From contig PARX01000056.1 of NCBI GenBank assembly GCA_002712045.1, positions 1-39,573 on the forward strand: DNA of 39,573 bases. The letters are read 5' to 3'. Both the position numbers and the translations under genes were made by a program. This stretch comes from Paracoccaceae bacterium. Lineage in GTDB: Bacteria; Pseudomonadota; Alphaproteobacteria; Rhodobacterales; Rhodobacteraceae. The notes beneath the pieces are model-generated. The model was not told where the DNA came from and did not search any database. It worked only from the letters and a program-made list of their open reading frames with translations. Shown piece after piece: positions 1 to 8,932 of the stretch. Each line of letters begins with the position of its first letter. The stretch's first letter is position 1.

Positions 1-1015
1 AACATTAAAAACAAAAATTGAATCCGTGCTCTCTTCAGGGTTTTTAGATTCACCGCTATTAAAAAATAATATCAAAGTATCTAGTGGAAATTTTATAACT
101 GCTCGACCTATAGGGGTTATTGATGGCACTGATATGGAGTTTACTGGCCAAATCAGAAAAATTGATTCTGAAGCAATATTTAACAAATTAACTAATAAAG
201 AAATTGTTGTTATTTCGCCGCTTGGATATTCACCAATTGGAGATGTATTTAATTTATCTTACGAACAAACGGCAGCTCATATTGCTCAATCAGTTAAAGC
301 TGAAAAATTAATTTATTATGTAAATTCAAGTGGTATCTTAAATATACATGGAGAATTAATTCCAGAATTAACATTTAACAAAGCTAAGCGATTAATTGAA
401 CATATTGAGAATCCCAAAAATGCCCCCTTTATTTCCTATAATGATTTTAATATCCTCAAAAGTAGCTTGTATGCAATTAATAATAAAATTGAGAAAGTAC
501 ACTTAATAAATAGAAATATCGATGGATCCATAATTGAGGAAATTTTTACAGACAAAGGTTCAGGAACAATTCTTACGGAATATTCTCTCGAGAATATAAG
601 AAGTGCCAGAGAAGTAGATATAAATCAAATTAGAAATATTATTAGTCCATTAGAAAAAAAAGGGATACTTGCTGATAGAGTGCACAAGGATATAAGTTCA
701 TTTTATGTCATTGAGCACGACCATAATATAATTGGAACTGTTGCGCTATACCAATATTCTAATTTACTTGAAGTGGCATGCTTTGCAATTCATGATAAAT
801 ATCAAAATCTTGGTTACGGAAAAAAGTTACTGAAATTTTGTGAGAAAAAAGCTTTAGAATTAAATATAAAAGAATTATTTATTCTAACTACGCAATCTGA
901 ACATTGGTTTATTGAAAATAATTTTAAGTTAACAGATAAAAAATTTATGCCTAATGCAAGAAAAAAAATCTATGCCGCTGAACGAAACTCAAAATACTTT
1001 ACCAAAGGGCTATAA
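1..1015 (+). CDS. argA: Amino-acid N-acetyltransferase (N-acetylglutamate synthase), 5'-truncated by window edge
   Basis: ArgA transfers acetyl from acetyl-CoA to glutamate, the first committed step of arginine synthesis in the cytoplasm. The reading frame is open from base 2 (T-L-K-T-K-I-E-S) into the GTG at 26 without a stop, so the gene begins upstream of the window and the GTG is internal. Visible parts are the C-terminal half of the amino-acid-kinase-like domain (VSSGNFITARPIGV, then SPLGYSPIGDVFNLS) and a C-terminal GNAT acetyltransferase domain with the acetyl-CoA loop near YQNLGYGKKLLKFCEKKA. This two-domain architecture is the classical arginine-regulated ArgA of beta- and gammaproteobacteria. 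argB starts 3 nt after the stop, so steps 1 and 2 of the pathway are probably co-translated. Confidence 0.93.
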   Translation, partial: TLKTKIESVLSSGFLDSPLLKNNIKVSSGNFITARPIGVIDGTDMEFTGQIRKIDSEAIFNKLTNKEIVVISPLGYSPIGDVFNLSYEQTAAHIAQSVKAEKLIYYVNSSGILNIHGELIPELTFNKAKRLIEHIENPKNAPFISYNDFNILKSSLYAINNKIEKVHLINRNIDGSIIEEIFTDKGSGTILTEYSLENIRSAREVDINQIRNIISPLEKKGILADRVHKDISSFYVIEHDHNIIGTVALYQYSNLLEVACFAIHDKYQNLGYGKKLLKFCEKKALELNIKELFILTTQSEHWFIENNFKLTDKKFMPNARKKIYAAERNSKYFTKGL

Positions 1016-1018
1016 AAA

Positions 1019-1876
1019 ATGACTCCAAATGAAAAATCAAAAGTACTAAGTGAAGCATTACCATACATAAAAGAATTTTTTGGGAAAACAATAATTATTA
1101 AATTTGGAGGTAATGCAATGATTGATAAGCGTTTAAAACAATCATTTGCTAAAGATCTAGTGTTGTTAAAATTAGTTGGAATGAATCCAGTTGTCATTCA
1201 TGGTGGTGGACCCCAAATTAACGAATCATTAGCCAAATCAGGTGAAAAACCTATTTTTCAAGAAGGTATTAGAGTTACAAATAAAAAAACATTAGAAATA
1301 GTTATTAATGTCTTAAATGAAGTCAATCAACAAATTATAGATCTTGTAAGAGACAATGGAGGAGATGCTAAAAGCTATAGAAATGAGAAAACTTTAAGCA
1401 TTATTCAAGCTAAAAAATTAGAAGCTAAAGAAAAATCTAACGATCTTGGTTATGTTGGAGAAATAATAGGTATTGATTCATCATTTATGAAACATCTAAA
1501 AGAAGATGGAATAATACCAATTATTGCACCGATAGGAATAGATGGTAATAACAAAACTTACAATATCAACGCTGATGTTGTAGCTTCAAAATTTGCAGAA
1601 ATTTTAACTGCTGAAAAATTAGTACTGATGACAAATACAACAGGTGTTTTAGATAAAAATAAAAAACTAATAACGGGATTAGTTCCAAATGAAATTGAAA
1701 AGCTTATAAGTGATGGGACTATCTCAGATGGTATGCTCCCTAAAATTAATTCTGCTGTTCATGCTGCTAAACATAAAGTAAACTCTGTTCATATTATCGA
1801 TGGGAGAGTTGAACATGCATTATTGCTAGAAATCTTAACTGATCAAGGTGTTGGAACACTTATTAAGGACGAGTAA
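1019..1876 (+). CDS. argB: Acetylglutamate kinase
   Basis: Phosphorylates N-acetylglutamate with ATP, the second step of arginine synthesis. The 285-aa product has the amino-acid-kinase signatures KFGGNAM (residues 28-34) and HGGGPQI (61-67), plus the NINADVVASKFAEIL segment. An N-terminal extension of about 20 residues precedes the first strand. In known acetylglutamate kinases such a helix goes with the hexameric, arginine-inhibited form, so feedback inhibition is a reasonable inference. It lies 3 nt downstream of argA on the same strand and its last codons carry the ribosome-binding site of the next gene. Confidence 0.97.
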   Translation: MTPNEKSKVLSEALPYIKEFFGKTIIIKFGGNAMIDKRLKQSFAKDLVLLKLVGMNPVVIHGGGPQINESLAKSGEKPIFQEGIRVTNKKTLEIVINVLNEVNQQIIDLVRDNGGDAKSYRNEKTLSIIQAKKLEAKEKSNDLGYVGEIIGIDSSFMKHLKEDGIIPIIAPIGIDGNNKTYNINADVVASKFAEILTAEKLVLMTNTTGVLDKNKKLITGLVPNEIEKLISDGTISDGMLPKINSAVHAAKHKVNSVHIIDGRVEHALLLEILTDQGVGTLIKDE

Positions 1877-1877
1877 T

Positions 1878-2495
1878 TTGGAACATACATGGATATTTGA
1901 TCTTGATAATACATTACATAATGCAGAACAAAAAATATTTCCCGTAATTAATCAAAAAATCAATCATTATATTAGTAAGGAATTAAAAATTAATCTTGAT
2001 GATGCTGATCAATTAAGACAAAAATATTGGGATCAATATGGAGCTACTTTAGAGGGCCTAATTAAATATCACAAAATAAATCCAAATAAATTTTTAGAAG
2101 AAACGCATAAAGTTGATAATCTTGAGGAACTAGTTGTACCTATGCCAAACTTAAAAAATACATTAGATTCAATAAAAGCTCCAAAAATTCTTTATACAAA
2201 TGCCCCTAATAATTATACTAAAACGATACTTAAAAAATGTGATATTGAAGATTACTTTGATAGTATCTTTAGTATAGAAGATGCAAATTTTAAACCAAAG
2301 CCAAGCAAAATTTCAATGGAGCTTTTTCTCAATAAATATAAAATTAAAAAAGCTTATTTTGTTGATGATATAAAAGAAAATCTTGAAACAGCTCATAAAT
2401 TTGGATTATTTACAATATGGCTTTCTAATCATAAAGAAGATCCAAAATTTATTGATAAAAAAATTTCTCAATTAAGTGATTTAATTACTGACTAA
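1878..2495 (+). CDS. Pyrimidine 5'-nucleotidase (HAD superfamily)
   Basis: A haloacid-dehalogenase phosphatase of about 205 aa, matching the pyrimidine 5'-nucleotidase family often found near argB in betaproteobacteria. Motif I is DLDNTL at the N-terminus, motif II is the YTNAPN segment, motif III a lysine in KPKPSK, and motif IV VDDIKENLETA. I chose the TTG at 1878, one base after the argB stop, because AAGGA lies 8 nt upstream. A longer frame opening at 1848 would overlap argB by 29 nt and add a non-conserved N-terminus. Substrate (UMP/CMP-type monophosphates) is inferred from the family. The 3' end overlaps the convergent cca gene by 15 nt. Confidence 0.85.
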   Translation: MEHTWIFDLDNTLHNAEQKIFPVINQKINHYISKELKINLDDADQLRQKYWDQYGATLEGLIKYHKINPNKFLEETHKVDNLEELVVPMPNLKNTLDSIKAPKILYTNAPNNYTKTILKKCDIEDYFDSIFSIEDANFKPKPSKISMELFLNKYKIKKAYFVDDIKENLETAHKFGLFTIWLSNHKEDPKFIDKKISQLSDLITD

Positions 2496-3668
2496 TTTTT
2501 TAAGAATAGCGAGTCTTTCTTGGTAAATTAACTCTTTAATTTTTTCCACAGATTTTAATGGGTCTGTTGTACTTCTTATTAGGCTTAATTCTTTCTTGAA
2601 CGATAAAATTAAATTCTTCACTAATTCAATCTTTTTAATTACATTCTTCTTATATGCTAAATTTTCTTCACGCTCTATTGAATGGCTTGATGGGATTGGT
2701 TTGGAGCGTGCTAATATCAAGAAGATGAGCATATCTAAAATTTCCATAGTAATATCAGGACGTCTAAAAAAATCTAATCGATATAAGCAATCTAATTTAT
2801 TTTCTAAAGAAAGAGATAAAAAATTTTCAAGATTTATAGCTTCAGACTTAATACTTTTAAAAAGATTTTTGGCATTTCTTGATAATCTAAAAAAATCTAA
2901 ATAATATTCGTTGTTACTTTCTATTTCTATATCTAAAAGTGAAGGAAGAACCAAAATCATTAAAAATTTAGATTCAGCCTTAATGGAATTAGAGGTATTT
3001 CTAAGGGCTTTTAACAAAGCATGAAAAGGAATACTTGAATAATTAAATTCTGGAAAAATTTCTTTTAAAACACCGCTGGTTTCAAAAGATAAAAACATTT
3101 TATCGGAATGTTTTTCTTCTAAGCCTTTTAATATCTCAGAATAGATTCTTTCAACTGATAAGGACTTAATTTCACCACTGGATACTATTTTTTTTATTAA
3201 CTTTTCAGTGTCTTGGTGAATTTCAAAATCTTTAAATCTTGCATAAAATCTCGCTACTCGAAAAACCCTTAATGGATCTTCACAAAAAGCGTTACTTACG
3301 TGTTTAATTATTTTATTTTTAATGTCATTTACGCCATTAAAAGGATCATAAATTTTTCCATCTTCATCCTCAGCTATTGCATTTATGGTGATATCCCTTC
3401 TTTTTAAGTCTTCTTCCAGGGTAACGGCGGGAGAAGTGAAAAATTTAAAACCGTGGTAACCTTTACCTACTTTTTTTTCTGTTCTTGCAAGAGCATATTC
3501 TTCATTAGTTTTAGGATGTAAGAAAACTGGAAAGTCTTTTCCAATTGGCTTGAAACCTAACTTAATCATTTCTTCAGGGGTACTTCCAACGACAACATAA
3601 TCTCTATCTTTGCTAGAGATACCCATAAGTTTGTCGCGCACTGCCCCTCCTACAAGATAAATATTCAT
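2481..3668 (-). CDS. cca: CCA tRNA nucleotidyltransferase
   Basis: Adds or repairs the 3'-CCA of tRNAs. The 395-aa product has the class II nucleotidyltransferase head: YLVGGAVRDKLMG, the metal-binding pair in KDRDYVVVG, RRDITINAIAED, and the CEDPLRVFRVARFYARF neck. Length fits the long proteobacterial form that normally carries a C-terminal HD phosphohydrolase domain, but I cannot find the HD metal ligands: the region after EIFPEFN lacks both the His-rich segment and the HDxGK-like segment. It is therefore probably a nucleotidyltransferase only. It is translationally coupled to the upstream oxidoreductase gene (4-nt overlap). Confidence 0.93.
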   Translation of the reverse strand: MNIYLVGGAVRDKLMGISSKDRDYVVVGSTPEEMIKLGFKPIGKDFPVFLHPKTNEEYALARTEKKVGKGYHGFKFFTSPAVTLEEDLKRRDITINAIAEDEDGKIYDPFNGVNDIKNKIIKHVSNAFCEDPLRVFRVARFYARFKDFEIHQDTEKLIKKIVSSGEIKSLSVERIYSEILKGLEEKHSDKMFLSFETSGVLKEIFPEFNYSSIPFHALLKALRNTSNSIKAESKFLMILVLPSLLDIEIESNNEYYLDFFRLSRNAKNLFKSIKSEAINLENFLSLSLENKLDCLYRLDFFRRPDITMEILDMLIFLILARSKPIPSSHSIEREENLAYKKNVIKKIELVKNLILSFKKELSLIRSTTDPLKSVEKIKELIYQERLAILKKLVSN

Positions 3669-4558
3669 AGTTTTTTATAGTTATTTAAATATGTAGTCAA
3701 TTCTTTAAGAGAAGATTTAAAATGGTATGAATGGTTTACTTTAACAGTATTGCTAATTTCCATAGATTTCAAATTATCTGTAGTTATTAGTTTAACTGGT
3801 GATAATTGTAGTAAGCTAACAAATAAATAAGACATAGTTTTATTTAGTCCAATAACAATATTTTTCTTTTTATCACAAATAGATATTAGTTTAATAATTT
3901 CTAAAAATGTTAATTTTTTTGGACCTCCAAGATTAAACACTTTTTTATATGTTTTATTATTTTCAATACTCTTAGTAATTATATCCACTAAATCTTCAAC
4001 ATAGATTGGTTGAAACTCAGCTTTAGGAGAAACTAAAAATATTATTGGTAAAAATTTAATCATTTTTTTAAATAAATTTATAAATTTATCTTGCGGTCCA
4101 AATACAATAGATGGTCTAAATATGGTCCAATTAAAGCTCTTAAAATCTTTTTTTATTAAAATCTCTGTTTTGTATTTAGAATTTAAATATTTACTTTCAG
4201 ATGTTTTATTTGCACCTATTGCACTTAAATGAATTAATCTTTTTATATTTTTTTTTAAAGCATACTTTATTAAACTTGATACAAAATTTTCATGTGCCAT
4301 TGAAAATTTTAAATTTCTACTCTCATGGAGAATACCAACTAAGTTAATTATTATATTTGATCCCTCAAGATCATCTGAAAAATCTTTTTTTGGCGAGTAT
4401 TCAATTACTTTAACCCTTGGATAAAACTTCGAGTAATTTATTTTATTTTTTTTTCTTGTAAAAATTCTAATTTCAAAAGGTTTTTTTACTAATTCTTTAA
4501 CTAATTCGGTTCCAATAAATCCAGCACCGCCAAATATTGAAATAACCTTCGTTACCAT
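3665..4558 (-). CDS. NAD(P)-binding SDR-like protein, complex I NDUFA9 subunit family
   Basis: A 297-aa atypical extended short-chain dehydrogenase-like protein. The N-terminal Rossmann glycine motif is FGGAGFIGTELVKEL, followed by INLVGILHES, HLSAIGAN and FGPQD segments seen in the NDUFA9-like/NAD-dependent epimerase family. In betaproteobacteria a gene of this type typically sits beside cca, as here. The biochemical role in bacteria is not established; binding of NAD(P)H is a family-level inference. Its start overlaps the preceding 61-aa membrane protein gene by 7 nt, indicating an operon continuing from lpxC to cca. Confidence 0.8.
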   Translation of the reverse strand: MVTKVISIFGGAGFIGTELVKELVKKPFEIRIFTRKKNKINYSKFYPRVKVIEYSPKKDFSDDLEGSNIIINLVGILHESRNLKFSMAHENFVSSLIKYALKKNIKRLIHLSAIGANKTSESKYLNSKYKTEILIKKDFKSFNWTIFRPSIVFGPQDKFINLFKKMIKFLPIIFLVSPKAEFQPIYVEDLVDIITKSIENNKTYKKVFNLGGPKKLTFLEIIKLISICDKKKNIVIGLNKTMSYLFVSLLQLSPVKLITTDNLKSMEISNTVKVNHSYHFKSSLKELTTYLNNYKKL

Positions 4559-4737
4559 ATATGTAAATAGCGTAAAGTAAAATAGACTATTGCAATTAAT
4601 AAAATGATTGAAATTAAATAATTAATTGCTGTTTTTGCTAAATATAAATATTTTTTATTTTTGGTGAAAAAATAACAAGCTGTCACAACAGAAAAAAATA
4701 TAACCAGCAAGAAAATACTTAATTTAATAAATATCAT
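4552..4737 (-). CDS. Small two-helix membrane protein, unknown function
   Basis: A 61-aa protein made of two hydrophobic segments, about residues 3-24 and 36-57, separated by a short basic stretch (TKNKKYLYLAK). I do not recognise a named family. It is probably real because its ATG overlaps the lpxC stop as ATGA and its end overlaps the next gene by 7 nt, leaving no other way to fill the gap. Similar short membrane proteins at this position would support a role linked to the envelope or the neighbouring NDUFA9-like protein, but that is only context. Confidence 0.6.
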   Translation of the reverse strand: MIFIKLSIFLLVIFFSVVTACYFFTKNKKYLYLAKTAINYLISIILLIAIVYFTLRYLHIW

Positions 4738-5684
4738 TGTATTTTTTCTAAATAATTCTTCCTAAAATTATTTTTTTCTTTTATATAATTAGTTGCTAAA
4801 GAAGCTTTTTCTTTATCCTCAAGATCTAATAACTCTATTGCCCATTTTGTCTTATTTTCAAGCATTAATCTAAGCAATTTATTATTAAGCTCATGGCCTG
4901 ATTTATATGCTGTAAATTTTCCAATAATTGGCATTCCAATCATATATAAATCTCCAATTGCATCTAGAATTTTATGGCGAACAAATTCATCTGAATACCT
5001 TAAACCTTCTTCATTTAAGATTTTATATTCATCCAAAACAATAGCATCATCTAAAGAACCTCCTCTAGCTAATCCATTAGCTCGAAGATATTCAACTTCT
5101 TGCATAAATCCAAATGTTCTTGCCCTACTAATAAAATTAACATAAGAATCTTTAAAAAAATCTATTTCAACTCTATTATTTTCTTCTTTAAAAGCTGGAT
5201 GCGGAAAATCAATTGTAAAATCGACTAAAAATCCATTATAAGGTTCGAATTTAGCATATTTATCTTCTTCTTGAACTTTTATTTCTTCTTTAATAACAGC
5301 AAATCTTTTTGGTTTTAATTGCTCATAAATTACTGCAGAATTTATTAAATAAACAAATGGGATAGAGCTTCCATCCATAATAGGTATTTCAGAACCGTCA
5401 ACTTCAATTAATATATTATCAATGCCAGAAGCAGAAAGGGCTGACATTAGATGTTCAATAGTTGAAATTTTTGTTTTTCCCTTACCAATTGTAGATGATA
5501 ATCGAGTTTCTTTTATGGCTTTTGGTTCTACCTGAATCTCTATTGGTAAATCAAGATCAGTTCTTTTAAATATTATCCCACTATCTTCTTTAGCGGGCTT
5601 TAATGTTATTCGAGTCTTTTTCCCTGAATGAAGGCCTACCCCTACTGCACTGACTTCGTTTTTAATTGATCTTTGAAAAATCAT
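4734..5684 (-). CDS. lpxC: UDP-3-O-acyl-N-acetylglucosamine deacetylase
   Basis: Zinc-dependent deacetylase, the committed step of lipid A synthesis. The 316-aa protein begins with the conserved block up to VGLHSGKK. It has the zinc ligand His78 in STIEHLMSAL, the DGSEIPIMDGSS loop, the second His/Asp pair in RHKILDAIGDLYMIG, and the catalytic-base region KSGHELNN. Length is normal (about 305 in E. coli). It follows ftsZ by a single base, the classical end of the dcw cluster in Gram-negatives, and shows the organism makes lipid A. Confidence 0.97.
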   Translation of the reverse strand: MIFQRSIKNEVSAVGVGLHSGKKTRITLKPAKEDSGIIFKRTDLDLPIEIQVEPKAIKETRLSSTIGKGKTKISTIEHLMSALSASGIDNILIEVDGSEIPIMDGSSIPFVYLINSAVIYEQLKPKRFAVIKEEIKVQEEDKYAKFEPYNGFLVDFTIDFPHPAFKEENNRVEIDFFKDSYVNFISRARTFGFMQEVEYLRANGLARGGSLDDAIVLDEYKILNEEGLRYSDEFVRHKILDAIGDLYMIGMPIIGKFTAYKSGHELNNKLLRLMLENKTKWAIELLDLEDKEKASLATNYIKEKNNFRKNYLEKIQ

Positions 5685-6908
5685 CTAATTTTTTCTTCTC
5701 ATAAATGAAGGAATATCATACTCTTCCTCAGTTGACATTCTCAGTTTATCAAGATCATCACCTTCAGGTGAATTATTTCCAAACACATTAGGGCTTTCTT
5801 TCTTATTTTCTTCAATATTTTCATGATCCTCTAAGTTTATTTTTTCATTTTCATTTTCATTTTCATTTTCATCAGCGTCATAAACAAATTCTCTCATAAC
5901 ATCATTATTATTTTGACTTGAATCTTTAGCTAAATTTAATTTTTCTTCTTCTTTTAAGTAGGACAAACCTGTAGCAACCATAGTAACTCTTATATCGTTA
6001 CCCATTGAATCATCTATTACATTTCCAACAATTACATGAGCATTCTCTGCAGCATATTGTTTAATTGTATTCATAACTTCAAAATATTCCTTCATTTTAA
6101 AATCACTACTTGCAGAAATATTTACTAACATTCATTTCGCATTATTGAGATTAACATCTTCTAATAATGGACATGCAACTACTTGTTTTGTAGCATTTGA
6201 TGCCCTGTCTGAACCTTCTGCTGTTCCTGAGCCAATCATTGCCATACCCATTTCACTCATAACAGTTTTAACATCAGCAAAATCTACATTAATCAATCCT
6301 GGATTATTGATAATTTCAACAATACCTGAAACTGCACTGTACAAAACATCATTTGCAGCTCCGAATGCATCTACAAAAGTTACATCAGGGCCAAGGACGC
6401 CCATTAATTTTTCATTTGGTATAGTAATAAGTGAGTCAACATGATTTACAAGTTCATCAATTCCATCATTTGCAATTTGAACCCTTCTTCCTTCAAAATT
6501 AAATGGTTTTGTAACAACAGCTACAGTTAAAATACCTAACTCTTTAGCAATTTGTGCTATTACAGGAGTAGCTCCAGTACCTGTACCACCTCCCATTCCA
6601 GCAGCAAGAAAAAGCATATCAGCCCCTTCAAGAGATTCAATTATCTTATCTTTATCGTCTAATGCAGCTTGTTTACCTTTATCTGGTCTTGCTCCAGCAC
6701 CAAGTCCTTGAGTTAAAATTTCTCCGATTTGTACAATTGTGCTTGCTTGACTTTTTTTTAATGATTGTAAATCAGTATTTGCGCATATAAATTCAACTCC
6801 CATTACATTCTTTTTAATCATGTAATCAACAGCATTGCCTCCGCAACCACCAACACCCATAACTTTAATAATGGCTTTTTGCTTTTTACCTTCTATGACT
6901 TCAAACAT
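5685..6908 (-). CDS. ftsZ: Cell division GTPase FtsZ, interrupted by an in-frame TGA
   Basis: FtsZ polymerises into the cytoplasmic Z-ring. The ATG at 6908 gives the conserved start MFEVIEGKKQ; a GTG at 6920 is possible. Visible are the GTP-binding GGGTGTGATP, the T7 loop NVDFADVK and PLLEDVNLNNAK. A TGA then occurs at 6132-6134 in the same frame (codon 259), immediately followed by ATGTTAGTAAAT coding MLVN and the rest of the C-terminal domain. Homologues have Gly-Val/Met-Leu-Val-Asn here, so one substitution (GGA to TGA) explains the break. Downstream are a Glu/Asn-rich linker and an intact C-terminal peptide DIPSFMRRKN, which recruits FtsA. Without the stop the protein would be about 407 aa, normal for the family. 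Neither half has all of the C-terminal subdomain. Confidence 0.93.
5842..5871. repeat. Hexanucleotide tandem repeat (TTTTCA)x5 inside the ftsZ linker
   Basis: Five perfect tandem copies of TTTTCA. On the coding (minus) strand they encode alternating Glu-Asn in the intrinsically disordered linker between the FtsZ core and its C-terminal peptide. Copy-number change would lengthen or shorten the linker by two residues per unit without shifting frame. Confidence 0.9.
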
Positions 6909-6926
6909 AATCAATCTCACATCGCA

Positions 6927-8189
6927 TTAAAAGTTTCCTTTGAACCAATTTTTTGCTCTTTTTAAAATTTCACTCACTGAATTTCCAGTACCTGATTTGT
7001 ATTCACTCTTTTCTACATCACTTTTACCCATAATTAATAAACCTACTCCAGTTGCATATCTTGGGTTCTCTACAACCTGTAAAAGTCCATCAATATTTCT
7101 TGGTATACCAATTCTAACAGGCATATTAAATATTTTCTCCCCTAACTCAACCATACCTTTTAACATAGAAGATCCCCCAGTAATTACAATCCCTGAAGCA
7201 ATTGTACTTCCCATTCGACTTCTATTAATTTCATTTTGTACTTTTTCAAAAAGCTCCTCTATTCTTGGCTCTATAACTTGAGCCAAAGCCTGAGTTGTTA
7301 TTCTTTTAGGTGCTTGACCATGAACAAGAGGTATCTCAATAATTTCATTAGTAGATGACAAACTTGGCATAGCAGACTCATATGTTTCTTTAATATCTGA
7401 TGCAGATTGGGTTGGAGTTTGAAAGGCAATTGCAATATCATTGGTTATTTGATCACCAGCAACAGGAATTACAGAAGTATGTTGAAATGCTCCATTTTTA
7501 ATTACAGCAATATCAGTGGTTCCTCCTCCAATATCAATTAGACACACACCTAATTCTTTTTCATCTTGAGTTAAAACAGCTTCACTTGAAGCTAAAGGCT
7601 GAAAAACCAAATCAATAACCTCCAAGCCACATCTTCTTATACATTTAATAATATTCTGACGTGCAGCAATTGAACCAGAGATCATATGAACTTTAACATT
7701 AAGTTTCATTCCGCTCATCTCTAATGGCTCTTTAATATCTTGTTGATCATCAATGATATATTCTTGAGGTAGTGTATGTAGAACTTCTTGATCAGTTGGT
7801 AGATTAATTGCTTCAGCTGTTTCTCTAACTCGATCGATATCCATTTGCGTTACTTCTTCATCTTTAATTTTTACCATACCATGAGAATTCAAACTTTTAA
7901 TATGACTTCCTGCAATTCCAGTATATACCTCGGTTATTTTACAATCTGCCATTAATTCTGCTTCTTCAACAGCTCTCTGTATTGCCTGCATTGTGTTATC
8001 AATATTAACAACAACACCTTTTTTTAGGCCTTTTGATACATGTTGGCCCTTACCAATAATTTTTAAAACACCATCAGATTGTAACTCAGCAACAATTACA
8101 ACTACCTTTGATGTTCCTATATCAAGAGCAGAAATTCTTGTATTTTGGTCTTTTTTACTTTTCATTATTGGTGGAATAACGTTATTCAT
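6927..8189 (-). CDS. ftsA: Cell division protein FtsA
   Basis: Actin-like ATPase that tethers FtsZ to the inner membrane. The 420-aa product has the N-terminal phosphate-binding segment ALDIGTSKVVV, a second nucleotide-binding block IDIGGGTTDIAV, and the adenosine-binding VITGGSSMLKG. It ends in an amphipathic membrane-targeting helix, EILKRAKNWFKGNF. The ATG at 8189 overlaps the ftsQ stop as ATGA; an internal Met (MKSKKD) could also serve. It lies 18 nt upstream of the chosen ftsZ ATG. Confidence 0.97.
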   Translation of the reverse strand: MNNVIPPIMKSKKDQNTRISALDIGTSKVVVIVAELQSDGVLKIIGKGQHVSKGLKKGVVVNIDNTMQAIQRAVEEAELMADCKITEVYTGIAGSHIKSLNSHGMVKIKDEEVTQMDIDRVRETAEAINLPTDQEVLHTLPQEYIIDDQQDIKEPLEMSGMKLNVKVHMISGSIAARQNIIKCIRRCGLEVIDLVFQPLASSEAVLTQDEKELGVCLIDIGGGTTDIAVIKNGAFQHTSVIPVAGDQITNDIAIAFQTPTQSASDIKETYESAMPSLSSTNEIIEIPLVHGQAPKRITTQALAQVIEPRIEELFEKVQNEINRSRMGSTIASGIVITGGSSMLKGMVELGEKIFNMPVRIGIPRNIDGLLQVVENPRYATGVGLLIMGKSDVEKSEYKSGTGNSVSEILKRAKNWFKGNF

Positions 8190-8932
8190 AATGCAGTCTT
8201 TTTTTGTTTATTTATCTTATTTAATTTTTCATTAAGTTTTTTTACTGCAAATCCATCCTTATATCTAAGATCTATATACTCGATTTGACTTTTCAATTCT
8301 GATAAAACATGATGATAATTTTCCATTAAGATATTTAATTTATTAACAATAATATTATTTTTTTCCTTGCCTAAAAAAATTCTCATATAATTGTTTGTAT
8401 AAATTTCCCATGATAATCTTTTCGATAATGAGATTGTACCAATTTGCATCGACTCTTTCTCAAGAATTTTATTTATTTGATTATATTTTACTGTCATTTC
8501 TTCAACAAACTCCTCTGGGCCAACAAATAATGGTAAATCATCTTCATATGCAGCATGAAATATTTCTCCAAAATTGTTAACAAGCCCACGATTTTTCCAT
8601 CTTGCAATTGGTTTATGTGATTCAATTTCTACCAATAAGCCAAAATTATTCCAATCTCTTCGAATACTTACGTCCCTTATCCAAGGTAATTTTTTAAAAG
8701 CTTGTCTTGTAGATTCAAGATTGATTCCAAAAAAATTCTCATTTATAAACTTGTTTTTAATCAAGTTAATTTGTCTTTTATTTATATTTTCATATTCCCC
8801 CTTTATACCTATTTGAGTTATTGGAAAATTAGAACTTGTCATTAATTGATAACTTAAAAATATTAAAGTTAAAAAAATGAATATATAAACAGTAGTTGTA
8901 ACTTTTCTTATTGTGCTTTCCTTTTTAAGCAT
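8186..8932 (-). CDS. ftsQ: Cell division protein FtsQ
   Basis: Bitopic divisome protein that bridges early and late division proteins in the periplasm. The 248-aa sequence has a short cytoplasmic tail, one transmembrane helix at about residues 13-29, then a POTRA domain (FPITQIGIKGEYENINKRQI) and the FtsQ core with LPWIRDVSIRRDW. The C-terminus is lysine-rich. It overlaps ddl upstream (8 nt) and ftsA downstream (4 nt), the standard ddl-ftsQ-ftsA-ftsZ order. Confidence 0.93.
   Translation of the reverse strand: MLKKESTIRKVTTTVYIFIFLTLIFLSYQLMTSSNFPITQIGIKGEYENINKRQINLIKNKFINENFFGINLESTRQAFKKLPWIRDVSIRRDWNNFGLLVEIESHKPIARWKNRGLVNNFGEIFHAAYEDDLPLFVGPEEFVEEMTVKYNQINKILEKESMQIGTISLSKRLSWEIYTNNYMRIFLGKEKNNIIVNKLNILMENYHHVLSELKSQIEYIDLRYKDGFAVKKLNEKLNKINKQKKTAL

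Noticed and set aside
5685..6131. Separate genes for the downstream pieces of ftsZ, ftsI and murD
   Set aside because: Each piece starts mid-domain, has no Shine-Dalgarno of its own that I can defend, and is collinear with the upstream piece.
6132..6134. Selenocysteine at the ftsZ TGA
   Set aside because: Homologues have glycine there, no selenocysteine role is known for FtsZ, I see no SECIS-like hairpin, and the formate dehydrogenase in the same window uses cysteine.
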